DNA of 64,000 nt from assembly GCF_001427585.1 (NCBI RefSeq), contig NZ_LMGY01000001.1, positions 311,270 to 375,269 of the forward strand, given 5' to 3'. The notes beneath the pieces were generated by a model. The model searched no databases, had not been told where the DNA came from, and saw only the letters and a program-made list of their open reading frames with translations. Numbering within the stretch: position 1 is the first letter of the stretch; each line of letters opens with the position of its first letter. Positions 29,166-37,706 of this stretch are shown piece by piece. The DNA comes from Pseudoxanthomonas sp. Root630. Its GTDB lineage: Bacteria > Pseudomonadota > Gammaproteobacteria > Xanthomonadales > Xanthomonadaceae. Position numbers and translations under genes: made by a program.

Positions 29166-29239
29166 GTTAAGAGATCTCAATTGCGGGCTTTTGGGTTCTT
29201 CCACGAGACAAACGGACAGGCGCTGGTTAGGATCGCGGC

Positions 29240-29710
29240 ATGCCGACACGCGCCGACGAACTGATACAGACGCTGCAGCTGATGCCGCACCCCGAGGGCG
29301 GCTACTTCCGGCGCATCTACGAGTCGGCCAAGCGCACCGAAGTCAACGGCATCGAGCGGCCCACGCTCACCGCCATCAAGTTCCTGTTGCCGGCCGGGGT
29401 GACCAGCCGTTGGCACCGTGTCGATGCGACCGAGGTCTGGGACTGGAGCGAAGGCGGGGCCATGGAGCTGTCGCTGTTCGATCCCGAGCAACGCACCTTG
29501 ACCCGGGTCCAGTTGGACACCTCCGCGCGCGGCGGCCAGGCCAACCAGGTGGTCCCGGCCGGCATCTGGCAGAGCGCGCGTTCGCTCGGCGACTACACCC
29601 TGGTCGACTGTTCGGTGTCGCCCGGCTTCTCATGGAAGGGGTTCGAGCTGATGCAGGCGGGCAGCGAAGTCGCCCGCCACCTGCTCGACGCGGGCGGCAA
29701 GGTCGCCTGA
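29240..29710 (+). CDS. DUF985-type cupin protein
   Basis: A 156-residue protein of the DUF985 cupin family (yeast YML079w type). Motifs LMPHPEGGYFRRIYES, TAIKFLLPAGVTSRWHRVDATEVW and VSPGFSWKGFEL are characteristic. The cupin barrel has a possible ligand or metal pocket around His in WHRV. The biochemical role is not established. ATG at 29240 directly follows the island boundary, and the high GC content shows return to core chromosome. Confidence 0.88.
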   Translation: MPTRADELIQTLQLMPHPEGGYFRRIYESAKRTEVNGIERPTLTAIKFLLPAGVTSRWHRVDATEVWDWSEGGAMELSLFDPEQRTLTRVQLDTSARGGQANQVVPAGIWQSARSLGDYTLVDCSVSPGFSWKGFELMQAGSEVARHLLDAGGKVA

Positions 29711-29798
29711 ACGGATACCCCCGGCGCACCGCGCCGGCATGCCCGGCACGCGCGGTCCGCGGGCACACTCTCGGCATCTTTCGCATGGAGTCGCCTGG

Positions 29799-30836
29799 AT
29801 GCGCCTGCCGCTTTACGGGATGTTGTGCCTGTCGTTGCTGATCGTGAACACCGCCCGCGCGCAGGAGGCCGAGTCGCCTCCGGAGGCGGCCACTGTGACG
29901 GACAAGGACGGCGTGATCGAGATGGACGCCGTGGTCGTCGCAGGCGTACAGCCCGGTCCGGGTCTGTGGAAAGTGCGCCACGGCGATCACCTGATGTACG
30001 TGCTGGGCACGCAGTCGCCGTTGCCGAAGAACATGACGTGGCGTTCGGACGAAGTGACCCAGGCGCTGCAGCTCGCCGATGAGGTGCTGGGTTCACCGGG
30101 CGTCACCGTCAACGCCGATGTCGGCTTTTTCCGCATCATGACCATGTTGCCGTCCGCCATGAAGGCGGCGAAGAATCCCGACGGCGAAAAGCTCGAGGAC
30201 GTGCTACCCGCCGATCTCTACGCACGCTGGTCCACGCTGAAGCAGCGCTATCTCGGGCGCGACGGAGGCATCGAGAAGAAGCGTCCGCTGATTGCCGTGT
30301 ACGAGCTCTATGGCAAGGCGCTCTCGAAGAGCGGCCTGCAGGGCGCCGGGAGCGTGATCAACCCCGTAGTCGACAACGTGTTGAAGGCGCGCGGGATGAA
30401 GCGCACCCCCACCCAACTGGCGATCAAGCTTGAGGATCCCCGGGGTGCGCTGGCGGATTTCCGGAAGGAAGGATTGAAGCCGCAGGACCTGGAGTGTTTC
30501 CGCAGGACGCTGGACCTGATCGAGCACGAACTGCCTCAAACCGCCGCCAGTGCGCGGGCATGGGCCGTCGGCGACTGGACGGCGATCCGCAATACCGCAC
30601 GGGCGGACGAACGCGCCGCCTGCAGCTCGGCATGGTTCGACACCGACACTGCGCGCAAACATGGCATTCGGGATGTCGAAGCGCGCGTGCGCGCCCAGTG
30701 GCTGGAGACCGCGGAGGCATCGTTGCGCAAGAACCGCATCACCTTCGCCACGATTTCCGTCTGGGACCTGGTGAGGCCAGACGGCTACCTGACGGCCCTG
30801 CAGGCCAAGGGTTACGAAATCGAAGCGCCGGAGTGA
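29799..30836 (+). CDS. TraB/GumN-family exported protein
   Basis: A 345-residue protein with a signal peptide ending ARAQ at about residue 21. The domain from about 55 on begins GLWKVRHGDHLMYVLGTQSP, the TraB/GumN opening (W-x-V ... YVLGT). In this family conserved Gx2H and GxxN-type motifs suggest a metal-hydrolase fold related to Tiki proteases; here His is replaced by Gln in LGTQ, so catalytic activity is questionable. GumN lies beside the xanthan genes in Xanthomonas, but its role is unknown. Converges with dxs after 13 bases. Confidence 0.82.
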   Translation: MRLPLYGMLCLSLLIVNTARAQEAESPPEAATVTDKDGVIEMDAVVVAGVQPGPGLWKVRHGDHLMYVLGTQSPLPKNMTWRSDEVTQALQLADEVLGSPGVTVNADVGFFRIMTMLPSAMKAAKNPDGEKLEDVLPADLYARWSTLKQRYLGRDGGIEKKRPLIAVYELYGKALSKSGLQGAGSVINPVVDNVLKARGMKRTPTQLAIKLEDPRGALADFRKEGLKPQDLECFRRTLDLIEHELPQTAASARAWAVGDWTAIRNTARADERAACSSAWFDTDTARKHGIRDVEARVRAQWLETAEASLRKNRITFATISVWDLVRPDGYLTALQAKGYEIEAPE

Positions 30837-30849
30837 ACCGGCGCGGCGG

Positions 30850-32757
30850 TCAGCCCGCTGCCGTCATCGGTGGCTGGCCGGCGGCCAGTTGGGGCCAGCG
30901 CTTCAGTACGCTGGCCCGGATGCCGGCGGCATCGATGCCGGCCTCGGCGAGCAGATCCTCGCGACTGGCGTGGTGCTGGAACTCGTCAGGCAGGCCCAGG
31001 TGCAGGACGGGCAGCACGATGCCTTCGGCATTGAGCAGCTCGGCCACGCCGGAGCCCGCGCCGCCCATCACCACGTTGTCCTCGAGGGTAACGAAGCCCT
31101 GGTGGCTCTTCGCCAACTCAAGGACCAGGTCGCGGTCCAGCGGCTTCACGAAGCGCATGTTCACCACGGTCAGGCCCAGCTCGCGGCCCACCTGTTCGGC
31201 AGCGGCGGCGGTCGAACCGAACGCGAGCAGCGCCACGCGGGTGCCGCGCAGACGCAGGTCGGCCTTGCCGATCGGCAGCGTGTCGAGGTTTGACTGGAGC
31301 GCCACGCCGGGACCGGTGCCGCGCGGGTAGCGCACGGCGGCAGGGCCATTGAAGTGGTAGCCGGTGCTCAACATCTGCCGGCACTCGTTCTCGTCCGCCG
31401 GTGCCATCACCACCATGTGCGGCACGCAGCGCAGGTAGCTCAGGTCCAGGTTGCCGGCGTGCGTAGCGCCGTCGGGGCCGACCACGCCGCCGCGGTCGAT
31501 CGCGAACAGCACGTCCAACTGCTGGATGGCCACGTCATGCACCAGCTGGTCGTAACCGCGCTGCAGGAACGTCGAATAGATGGCGACCACCGGCTTGCTG
31601 CCCTCGCAGGCCATGCCCGCGGCCAGCGTCACCGCATGCTGTTCTGCGATGGCGACATCGAAGTAGCGCTCGGGATATTCCTTGCTGAAGCGCACCAGGC
31701 CCGAGCCTTCGCGCATGGCCGGGGTGATGCCCAGCAATTTGGGTTCGGCGGCGGCCATGTCGCACAGCCAATCGCTGAAGATGTCCGTGTAGGTCGGCTT
31801 CTTCGCGCCGCCCTTGCTGACCAGGCCCTTCTCGGGATCGAACGGACCGACCGCGTGGTAACCGATCTGGTCGCCCTCGGCGAGCTCGTAGCCCTTGCCC
31901 TTGGTGGTCAGGATGTGGAGCAACTGCGGGCCCTTGAGCGTCTTGAGCGTCTTCAACGCGCCGACGAGGGCTTCGACGTCATGTCCGTCGATCGGCCCGG
32001 TGTAGTGGAAGCCCATCTGTTCGAACAGCGTGGACGGCACGAACATGCCCTTCCAGTGCTCTTCCCAGCGCCGCATGAAGCGGGCCGGCGGCTTCTTCTT
32101 GTCGCCGAGCAGCTTCTTGCCGCCTTCGCGCAACGCGTTGAGCGTGCGGCTGCTGCTGAGCCGGCCCAGCATCTTGGTCAGACCGCCGACGTTCTCGGAG
32201 ATCGACATCTGGTTGTCGTTGAGGATCACCAGCAGGTTGGGTTCGGGCTCCATGCCGCCGGCATGGTTGAGCGCTTCGAAGGCCATGCCGGCCGTCATCG
32301 CGCCATCACCGATCACGGCGACCACCTTGCGGTCGTCGCCCTGCTGCGCCAGCGCGATGGCCATGCCCAGCGCGGCCGAGATCGAGGTGGACGAGTGGCC
32401 CACGCCGAACGTGTCGTACTCGCTTTCCTCGCGCTTCGGGAATGGCGCCACGCCGTCCTTCTGCTTGACGGTGTGGATAGTCTCGCGGCGGCCGGTGAGG
32501 ATCTTGTGCGGATAGCACTGGTGGCCGACGTCCCACACCAGGCGGTCGTTGGGCGTCTCGAACAGGTAGTGCAGTGCGACCGTCAGTTCGATCACCCCCA
32601 GCCCTGCGCCGAAGTGGCCGCCGCTGCGGCCGACCGACTCGATCAGATAGCCGCGCAGTTCCTCGGCGATGGCGGGCAGTTCGGATTCGTCGAACTGGCG
32701 CAGGTCGGCGGGAATCTGGATCCGGGACAGGCGGGGGTAGCGGGCGGCGTCGATCAT
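30850..32757 (-). CDS. dxs: 1-deoxy-D-xylulose-5-phosphate synthase
   Basis: Condenses pyruvate and glyceraldehyde 3-phosphate with thiamine diphosphate, the first step of the MEP isoprenoid pathway. The 635-residue protein shows the TPP-binding motif [17 protein letters not shown] with NDN behind it, [15 protein letters not shown] (family GHSSTS), and the transketolase-type half with [16 protein letters not shown]. The C-terminal domain (about 500-635) is complete. The start [13 protein letters not shown] is in line with Xanthomonas homologues. Confidence 0.97.
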   Translation of the reverse strand: MIDAARYPRLSRIQIPADLRQFDESELPAIAEELRGYLIESVGRSGGHFGAGLGVIELTVALHYLFETPNDRLVWDVGHQCYPHKILTGRRETIHTVKQKDGVAPFPKREESEYDTFGVGHSSTSISAALGMAIALAQQGDDRKVVAVIGDGAMTAGMAFEALNHAGGMEPEPNLLVILNDNQMSISENVGGLTKMLGRLSSSRTLNALREGGKKLLGDKKKPPARFMRRWEEHWKGMFVPSTLFEQMGFHYTGPIDGHDVEALVGALKTLKTLKGPQLLHILTTKGKGYELAEGDQIGYHAVGPFDPEKGLVSKGGAKKPTYTDIFSDWLCDMAAAEPKLLGITPAMREGSGLVRFSKEYPERYFDVAIAEQHAVTLAAGMACEGSKPVVAIYSTFLQRGYDQLVHDVAIQQLDVLFAIDRGGVVGPDGATHAGNLDLSYLRCVPHMVVMAPADENECRQMLSTGYHFNGPAAVRYPRGTGPGVALQSNLDTLPIGKADLRLRGTRVALLAFGSTAAAAEQVGRELGLTVVNMRFVKPLDRDLVLELAKSHQGFVTLEDNVVMGGAGSGVAELLNAEGIVLPVLHLGLPDEFQHHASREDLLAEAGIDAAGIRASVLKRWPQLAAGQPPMTAAG

Positions 32758-32893
32758 CGGGCTGGTATTGGTCTGGCCCGCTATTTTCCCCCTCTTGTGT
32801 GAAGCGGGGCAAGCAAAGGGGTGAAGCCGGCCGGAAGCCGGGTACGGGGTTCAGGAAAGTGCGCGGGTGCGCCGGCTGGCGCAGCGCCGGATA

Positions 32894-33547
32894 TCAGGCC
32901 GACAGCTTGGACTTCTTCGGTAGCTGCGCCTTCAGGAACGCCATCTGGTCGGCCAGGATGTTGCGATTGGACAGGATCAGGTGCTCGATCCAGCTCGGCC
33001 GGTAGGGCACGGCCAGCAGCGGCATATGGGCCTGCTGCGGCGTGCGGTTGCTCTTGCGCGAATTGCAGTGGAAGCACGCCGTCACCACGTTCTCCCACAC
33101 GTCCCTGCCGCCCTTGGAGATGGGCAGCACGTGGTCGCGGGTGAGATGCGGGCGCGAGAATTCGTGGCCGCAGTACAGGCACAGGTGCGCATCGCGGGCG
33201 AACAGGGCGGTATTGGTCAGCGTAGGCGTGGGCGACAGCGCATGCGCCTTTGCGTGGCCACGGGAAGCCACGATAGGGTGCAGCTCGATCAGGCTCTGCT
33301 CGCCCGTCAATCGGCTCAGGCCGCCATGCACGTGCAGGCAGGGTTCGCCGAGCGTCCAGGCGACCGCTCCCCGGGCATACAGGCAGGTAGCGTCCTGCCA
33401 GTTGATCCAGTCGAGCACACGGCCGTGCGCGTCGAGCGACAGCAGGCGGAGGGCGGCGGGGTGGGGGCGCGGAGACGACGGGAGTAGGGCCGGTGGTTGC
33501 GGGAAACCGGCCTGGACCAGGTGAAGCTGAGCTCTGTCTGCTTCCAT
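32894..33547 (-). CDS. HNH endonuclease family protein
   Basis: A 217-residue protein whose C-terminal half is an HNH domain with a zinc-binding CxxC pair: CLYCGHEF, then RDHVLPISKGGRDVWENVV and CFHCNSRKSNRTP. The N-terminal half (about 100 residues) matches the segment seen in stand-alone chromosomal HNH proteins of proteobacteria and actinobacteria. ATG at 33545-33547 is the first ATG; an in-frame TTG at 33568 is possible; neither has a clear ribosome site. Function of this family in the cell is not known. It is a single gene between dxs and an acyl-CoA dehydrogenase, with no sign of a mobile element. Confidence 0.85.
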   Translation of the reverse strand: MEADRAQLHLVQAGFPQPPALLPSSPRPHPAALRLLSLDAHGRVLDWINWQDATCLYARGAVAWTLGEPCLHVHGGLSRLTGEQSLIELHPIVASRGHAKAHALSPTPTLTNTALFARDAHLCLYCGHEFSRPHLTRDHVLPISKGGRDVWENVVTACFHCNSRKSNRTPQQAHMPLLAVPYRPSWIEHLILSNRNILADQMAFLKAQLPKKSKLSA

Positions 33548-33644
33548 GGAGAAGCAGGTTATACCCAAATGTTGACGAAATGTGTATAGCGCGCGCGTAT
33601 TTCGTCGGAGGAGCGCATGTCCTGCGCTCCTCCGGCATCCTGCG

Positions 33645-35438
33645 TCAGTCGCCGAAACGCGCGTCGTCCATCGCCATCAGTGTGTTCGCGCCGGATTCGA
33701 TCGCGGCGGCATGCGCCAGCGTGCGCGGCAGGATGCGTGCGAAATAGAACCGCGCGGTTTCGCGCTTGGCCTGCTTGAAGGCATCGCCATGCGCGGAGGC
33801 ATCGGCCGCGGCCACGCTGCGTGCCCACCAGTACGCCAGCACCACGTAGCCGGAATAGAAGAGGTAGTCGGTGCTGGCTGCGCCGATCTCTTCCGGATTC
33901 GTTGCCGCGCGCTCCAGCACCTTCTTCGTCAGGCCGGCCCATTCGGCGGCCTTCTGCTGTAGCGGATCGATGAACTCGCGCAGGGTCGCGTCGTCCTTGT
34001 GCTGCTGGACGAACACATGCACGTCGGCGAGGAACAGCTTCAGCCCTGCCGCCTGGGTGGCCGCCGTCTTGCGGCCCATCAGGTCCAGCGCCTGGATGCC
34101 GGTCGTGCCTTCGTACAGGGTCGTGATACGTGCGTCGCGCGCGAGCTGTTCCATGCCGTGCTCATGGATGTAGCCGTGGCCGCCGAAGCACTGCAGTGCG
34201 TGGTAGGTGTTCTCGATGCCCCACTCGGTCTGGCACGCCTTCGAGATCGGGGTGAGGAAGCTGACCAGCGTGTCCGCGCGCTCGCGCTCCGCCGGGTCTT
34301 CGGCGTGGTTGGCCACGTCGATCAGGCTGCCGGCATGCAATGCGAGCAAGCGACTGCCCTCGATCAGCGATTTGATCGTCAGCAGCATGCGGCGCACGTC
34401 GGGGTGGACGATGATCGGATCGGCCGGTTTGTCGGGAAACTTCGGGCCGCTGAGCGAACGCGTCTGCAGGCGCTCGCGCGCGTAGCGCAGCGCGTTCTGG
34501 TAGGCGCGCTCGCTGAGGCCGATGCCCTGCAGGCCCACGCCCAGGCGCGCGGTGTTCATCATGGTGAACATCGCCTGCAGGCCCTTGTGCGGCTGGCCCA
34601 CGAGGTAGCCTTGGGCACCATCGAAGTTCATCACGCAGGTCACCGATGCCTTGATGCCCATCTTGTGCTCGATCGAGCCGCACGACAGCGCATTGCGCTC
34701 GCCGATGGTGCCGTCCTTCGCCACCTTGAACTTCGGCGTGACGAACAGCGAGATGCCCTTCGCGCCTGGCGGCGCATCCGGCAGCTTCGCCAGCACCAGG
34801 TGCACGATGTTGTCGGTCAGGTCGTGCTCGCCCGCGGTGATGAAGATCTTCGTGCCGGTGATCGCATAGCTGCCGTCGGCATTGGGTTCGGCCTTGGTCT
34901 TCAGCAGGCCCAGATCGGTACCGCAGTGCGGTTCGGTGAGGCACATCGTGCCGGTCCAGCGGCCTTCGACGAGCGGCTTCAGGAAAACCTCCTGCTGCCA
35001 GGCTTCGCCGTGGTGCTTCAGCGCTTCCACGGCGCCATGCGACAGCAGCGGGAAATTGCCCCAGGCCAGGTTGCTGGCGTTGACCAGCTCGTTGAGCGGG
35101 ACGCCCATGGTATGCGGCAGGCCCTGGCCGCCGAAGTCCGGCGAAGCCGTCAGGCCCGTCCAGCCGCCCTCGACGAACTGCGCGTAAGCGGCCTTGAAGC
35201 CCGGCGGCGTGGTCACCTCGCCGGTGGCCTTGTCCAGCGTGCTGCCGATCTCGTCGCCCACGCTGTTGAGCGGGGCAAGCACGGTCTCGGAAAAGCGCGC
35301 GGCTTCGTCCAGCACCGCATCGAGGATGTCGCGCGTGGCGTCGGGATAGCCCAGGCGCTGGAACAGCGGTTCGACGCCCAGCACGTCGTACAGGGCGAAG
35401 CGGATGTCGGTGAGGGGGGCTTTGTAGGAAGCGCTCAT
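33645..35438 (-). CDS. Acyl-CoA dehydrogenase (long form, with C-terminal extension)
   Basis: FAD enzyme that introduces a trans-2 double bond in acyl-CoA. The 597-residue length and the start KAPLTDIRFALYDVLG fit the larger acyl-CoA dehydrogenase subgroup related to DmdC, with an added C-terminal domain (about 470-597). FAD/substrate motifs are MCLTEPHCGTDLG at about 167-179 and YIHEHGMEQLARDARITTLYEGTTG, with the catalytic Glu in YEGTTG at about 440. Substrate cannot be told. A lipoprotein gene lies upstream on the same strand, 38 bases away. Confidence 0.92.
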   Translation of the reverse strand: MSASYKAPLTDIRFALYDVLGVEPLFQRLGYPDATRDILDAVLDEAARFSETVLAPLNSVGDEIGSTLDKATGEVTTPPGFKAAYAQFVEGGWTGLTASPDFGGQGLPHTMGVPLNELVNASNLAWGNFPLLSHGAVEALKHHGEAWQQEVFLKPLVEGRWTGTMCLTEPHCGTDLGLLKTKAEPNADGSYAITGTKIFITAGEHDLTDNIVHLVLAKLPDAPPGAKGISLFVTPKFKVAKDGTIGERNALSCGSIEHKMGIKASVTCVMNFDGAQGYLVGQPHKGLQAMFTMMNTARLGVGLQGIGLSERAYQNALRYARERLQTRSLSGPKFPDKPADPIIVHPDVRRMLLTIKSLIEGSRLLALHAGSLIDVANHAEDPAERERADTLVSFLTPISKACQTEWGIENTYHALQCFGGHGYIHEHGMEQLARDARITTLYEGTTGIQALDLMGRKTAATQAAGLKLFLADVHVFVQQHKDDATLREFIDPLQQKAAEWAGLTKKVLERAATNPEEIGAASTDYLFYSGYVVLAYWWARSVAAADASAHGDAFKQAKRETARFYFARILPRTLAHAAAIESGANTLMAMDDARFGD

Positions 35439-35476
35439 GCAGGATCTCGGGATGCGGGGAAGGGGTGGTGTGCGGC

Positions 35477-35953
35477 TCAGCGCAGCACGCCGTCCAGGCC
35501 GGGAACAGGATTGAGGGTGTTGCGGGTATCGACGTCGAAGGTGCGGACCTTCTTGTCTTCAGGGGCTGCGCTGGCGGTGCCCTTCAAGGTGTAGGGCAGG
35601 GCACGGCGCCCGGCGAGTGCGTCGGCGACGACGATGCGCGCTGCGCTCGGAGGTGCGAAGGGGACGGAGACGACATCCGCCGACTCGGGGCCGACCGAAA
35701 GCCCAGGCGTCGCTTGCAGCGTGCCGGCGGCCTGGTCGCCCACCTGCACCTCGACCTTCACGGCATCGAAGCGCATCGGGATGCTGCTGTAGTTCTGCAG
35801 GCGCAGCTCCACGACCCATTGGCCGTCCGCCTTCACGGTGAGTTGCTGCACGCTGATGGCGGGGTCGGACACGCGCCGGACCATGCCGTTGCCGCAGCCG
35901 GCCAACAGGACCGACGCCAGCACCAGGCCCAGCAGGGGAATACGACGCATCAT
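35477..35953 (-). CDS. LEA14-like lipoprotein
   Basis: A 158-residue protein with a clear lipobox (VLLAGC, Cys at about residue 20). The mature part has the LEA14/WHy-type beta-sandwich pattern (LRLQNYSSIPMRFDAVKVEVQVGDQ), as found in small envelope lipoproteins of Xanthomonadaceae. Asp does not follow the Cys, so outer-membrane sorting is likely. Function unknown. It may share a transcript with the acyl-CoA dehydrogenase downstream. Confidence 0.82.
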   Translation of the reverse strand: MMRRIPLLGLVLASVLLAGCGNGMVRRVSDPAISVQQLTVKADGQWVVELRLQNYSSIPMRFDAVKVEVQVGDQAAGTLQATPGLSVGPESADVVSVPFAPPSAARIVVADALAGRRALPYTLKGTASAAPEDKKVRTFDVDTRNTLNPVPGLDGVLR

Positions 35954-36035
35954 GCCGCGGCTCCATCATGGAAAGCGGCAGGATACTACGGCGTATGGCG
36001 GCCCGGGCGACGGCCGGGGCCGATGATGCGGCCGC

Positions 36036-37487
36036 TCAGTCTTGCTGCGCTGCGTCAGGCGTCCACACGAAGGTCGCCAGGCTGCGCGGAGGCAGCGTGT
36101 ACGTGAAGCGACCACCGCCCTGCTCGACCGAGAACCGACGCGCCTGCTTGGCGGAGTTCGTGACGAGCAGTACCAGCGAGCCGTCGTCCGCGTTGCGGAA
36201 GGCCACGTTGTCCAGATCGCCGCCGGACTCGGTCGAGGCGATGCGGTGCGCGCCGGGACGCACGAACCGGCTGGCATGCGCCAGCGCGTAGTACTCGTCG
36301 GTACGGGTGATGGCGCCCGTGCGCGAATCGATGGTCACCACGCCGCGACACGTGTGGCAGCCGCCGGCATAGGGACCGTTGTTCTCGTCCAGCGCCAGGT
36401 TCCAGAACAACGCGCCGCGCGCCCAGTTCCGTGCGCTCCGGATGATGATGTTCTTCGCTTGCAGCGGTAGCCCGCCGCTGCGTACCGGTTCCCAGTCGCC
36501 GCCCGAACACTCGGTCATGTAGGCGTCCTTGTCGGGGAAGGCGTCGTGCACCGGCGACTGGGCCGTCACGTCGCCGCCGTAGCAGTGCCACGCCACCGCG
36601 CCGACATACTTGCCGGCGACGGGATCGGACAGCACGCCCAGCGGCTCCTCCGGCTTGTCCCAGTTGTGGTCCCAATCGAAGATCAACGGCCCGCTGCCGC
36701 GCTGCGCGATCATCGGCCCCAGATGGTCGCCGATCAACCGCGCGCGCGCAGGCGCGTTGAGGCGCATGCCCGGATAGTCCGTCGGTTCGTAGTCGGGCTC
36801 GTTCTGCACGGTCAGCGCGAAGATCGGAATGCCTTCGGCCGCGTACGCATCCACGTATTTCAGCAGATAGCGCGAGAACGCGTCGTAGTACTGCGGCAGC
36901 AGGCGACCCTTGACCAGGCTGTTGCTGTCCTTCATCCACCCCGGAGCGCTCCACGGCGACGCCATGATCTTCAGTTGCGGATTGATGGCGAGCATCTCGC
37001 GCGCCACCGGGATCACGTCGCCGCGGTTCTCGTCGATGCTGAAGTGCTTCAGTTCGGGATCCGGCTTGCCGTCCGGCGCGTCGTCGAGGCTGTAGTGATG
37101 GCGCGAGAAGTCCGACGCGCCGATGGTCAGGCGCGAGAAGCTCAAGCCCAGGCCGTCGCCCTCGCGACCGAACAACTCCTTCAGCAACGCATCGCGCTGG
37201 CCCGCGTCCAGCTTGTGCTGGATCAGCCAGGCGGAGGAATCGGTCAGCGACGCGCCGAAACCGACCATCTCCTGGAAGCGTTGCCCATCGTCGACGGCGA
37301 TCGACCGTTTCGAGGCCTTCTCGTTCGCGAAGCGCGCCGCAGCCGACGGCTTCAATGCGGTCGCATGGTCGGCCGTGGTGATCCATACGGAGACGTCCTG
37401 CGCATGCGCGGACGACACCGACGCCGCTGCGAAGACGGCGATGCCGATGGTCAGCAGTCGTCGCTGCAAGGGGAAAAAACGCGTCAT
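36036..37487 (-). CDS. Glycoside hydrolase family 30 enzyme
   Basis: A 483-residue exported glycosidase; the signal peptide ends SAHAQ near residue 28. The TIM barrel carries the acid/base Glu in TVQNEPDYEP (about residue 229) and the nucleophile Glu in YMTECSGGDW (about 325), followed by the C-terminal beta-sandwich of GH30. Members cleave glucosylceramide or beta-1,6-glucan; the neighbouring GH3 and TonB receptor favour a beta-glucan here (inference). ATG at 37487 has GGAGG eight bases upstream; the frame extends further, but without similarity. Divergent from the TonB receptor and sharing its control region. Confidence 0.9.
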   Translation of the reverse strand: MTRFFPLQRRLLTIGIAVFAAASVSSAHAQDVSVWITTADHATALKPSAAARFANEKASKRSIAVDDGQRFQEMVGFGASLTDSSAWLIQHKLDAGQRDALLKELFGREGDGLGLSFSRLTIGASDFSRHHYSLDDAPDGKPDPELKHFSIDENRGDVIPVAREMLAINPQLKIMASPWSAPGWMKDSNSLVKGRLLPQYYDAFSRYLLKYVDAYAAEGIPIFALTVQNEPDYEPTDYPGMRLNAPARARLIGDHLGPMIAQRGSGPLIFDWDHNWDKPEEPLGVLSDPVAGKYVGAVAWHCYGGDVTAQSPVHDAFPDKDAYMTECSGGDWEPVRSGGLPLQAKNIIIRSARNWARGALFWNLALDENNGPYAGGCHTCRGVVTIDSRTGAITRTDEYYALAHASRFVRPGAHRIASTESGGDLDNVAFRNADDGSLVLLVTNSAKQARRFSVEQGGGRFTYTLPPRSLATFVWTPDAAQQD

Positions 37488-37645
37488 GGTAAGGGCCTCC
37501 CGTGGTGCGGATTCGATGCAGCGAATCCCTCCCGGAATCCGCGCTGGCGGGTGCTGCATTGCAGCGAAACAGTTCATGTGAAATGACGCACGTCGAGCAA
37601 ATTCAATCCTGTGCGCGCGCTGCTTCGCGGGATGTTAGGAATTTG

Positions 37646-37684
37646 TTGACACTGCATTTGAGCTTGTATATGACAGCGCTGTCA
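37646..37684 (+). promoter_or_regulatory. Promoter of the glycan TonB receptor with an overlapping LacI-type operator
   Basis: TTGACA (37646-37651) and TATGAC (37669-37674) with a 17-base spacer. A perfect 14-base palindrome TGACAGCGCTGTCA covers 37671-37684, overlapping the -10 box and the start point. The AGCGCT centre is typical of LacI-family operators. The layout predicts repression of the receptor (and maybe the divergent GH30 gene) that is lifted by a sugar. No lacI-type gene lies within the window. Confidence 0.7.
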
Positions 37685-37706
37685 ACAACGGTCGGAGAGG
37701 GACCAC

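Noticed and set aside
28600-29240. A duplicate of the tRNA-Pro 3' end as the second attachment site of the island
   Set aside because: I looked for the T-arm and acceptor sequence near the integrase and cupin genes and found no convincing copy. The site was probably lost with the deletion.
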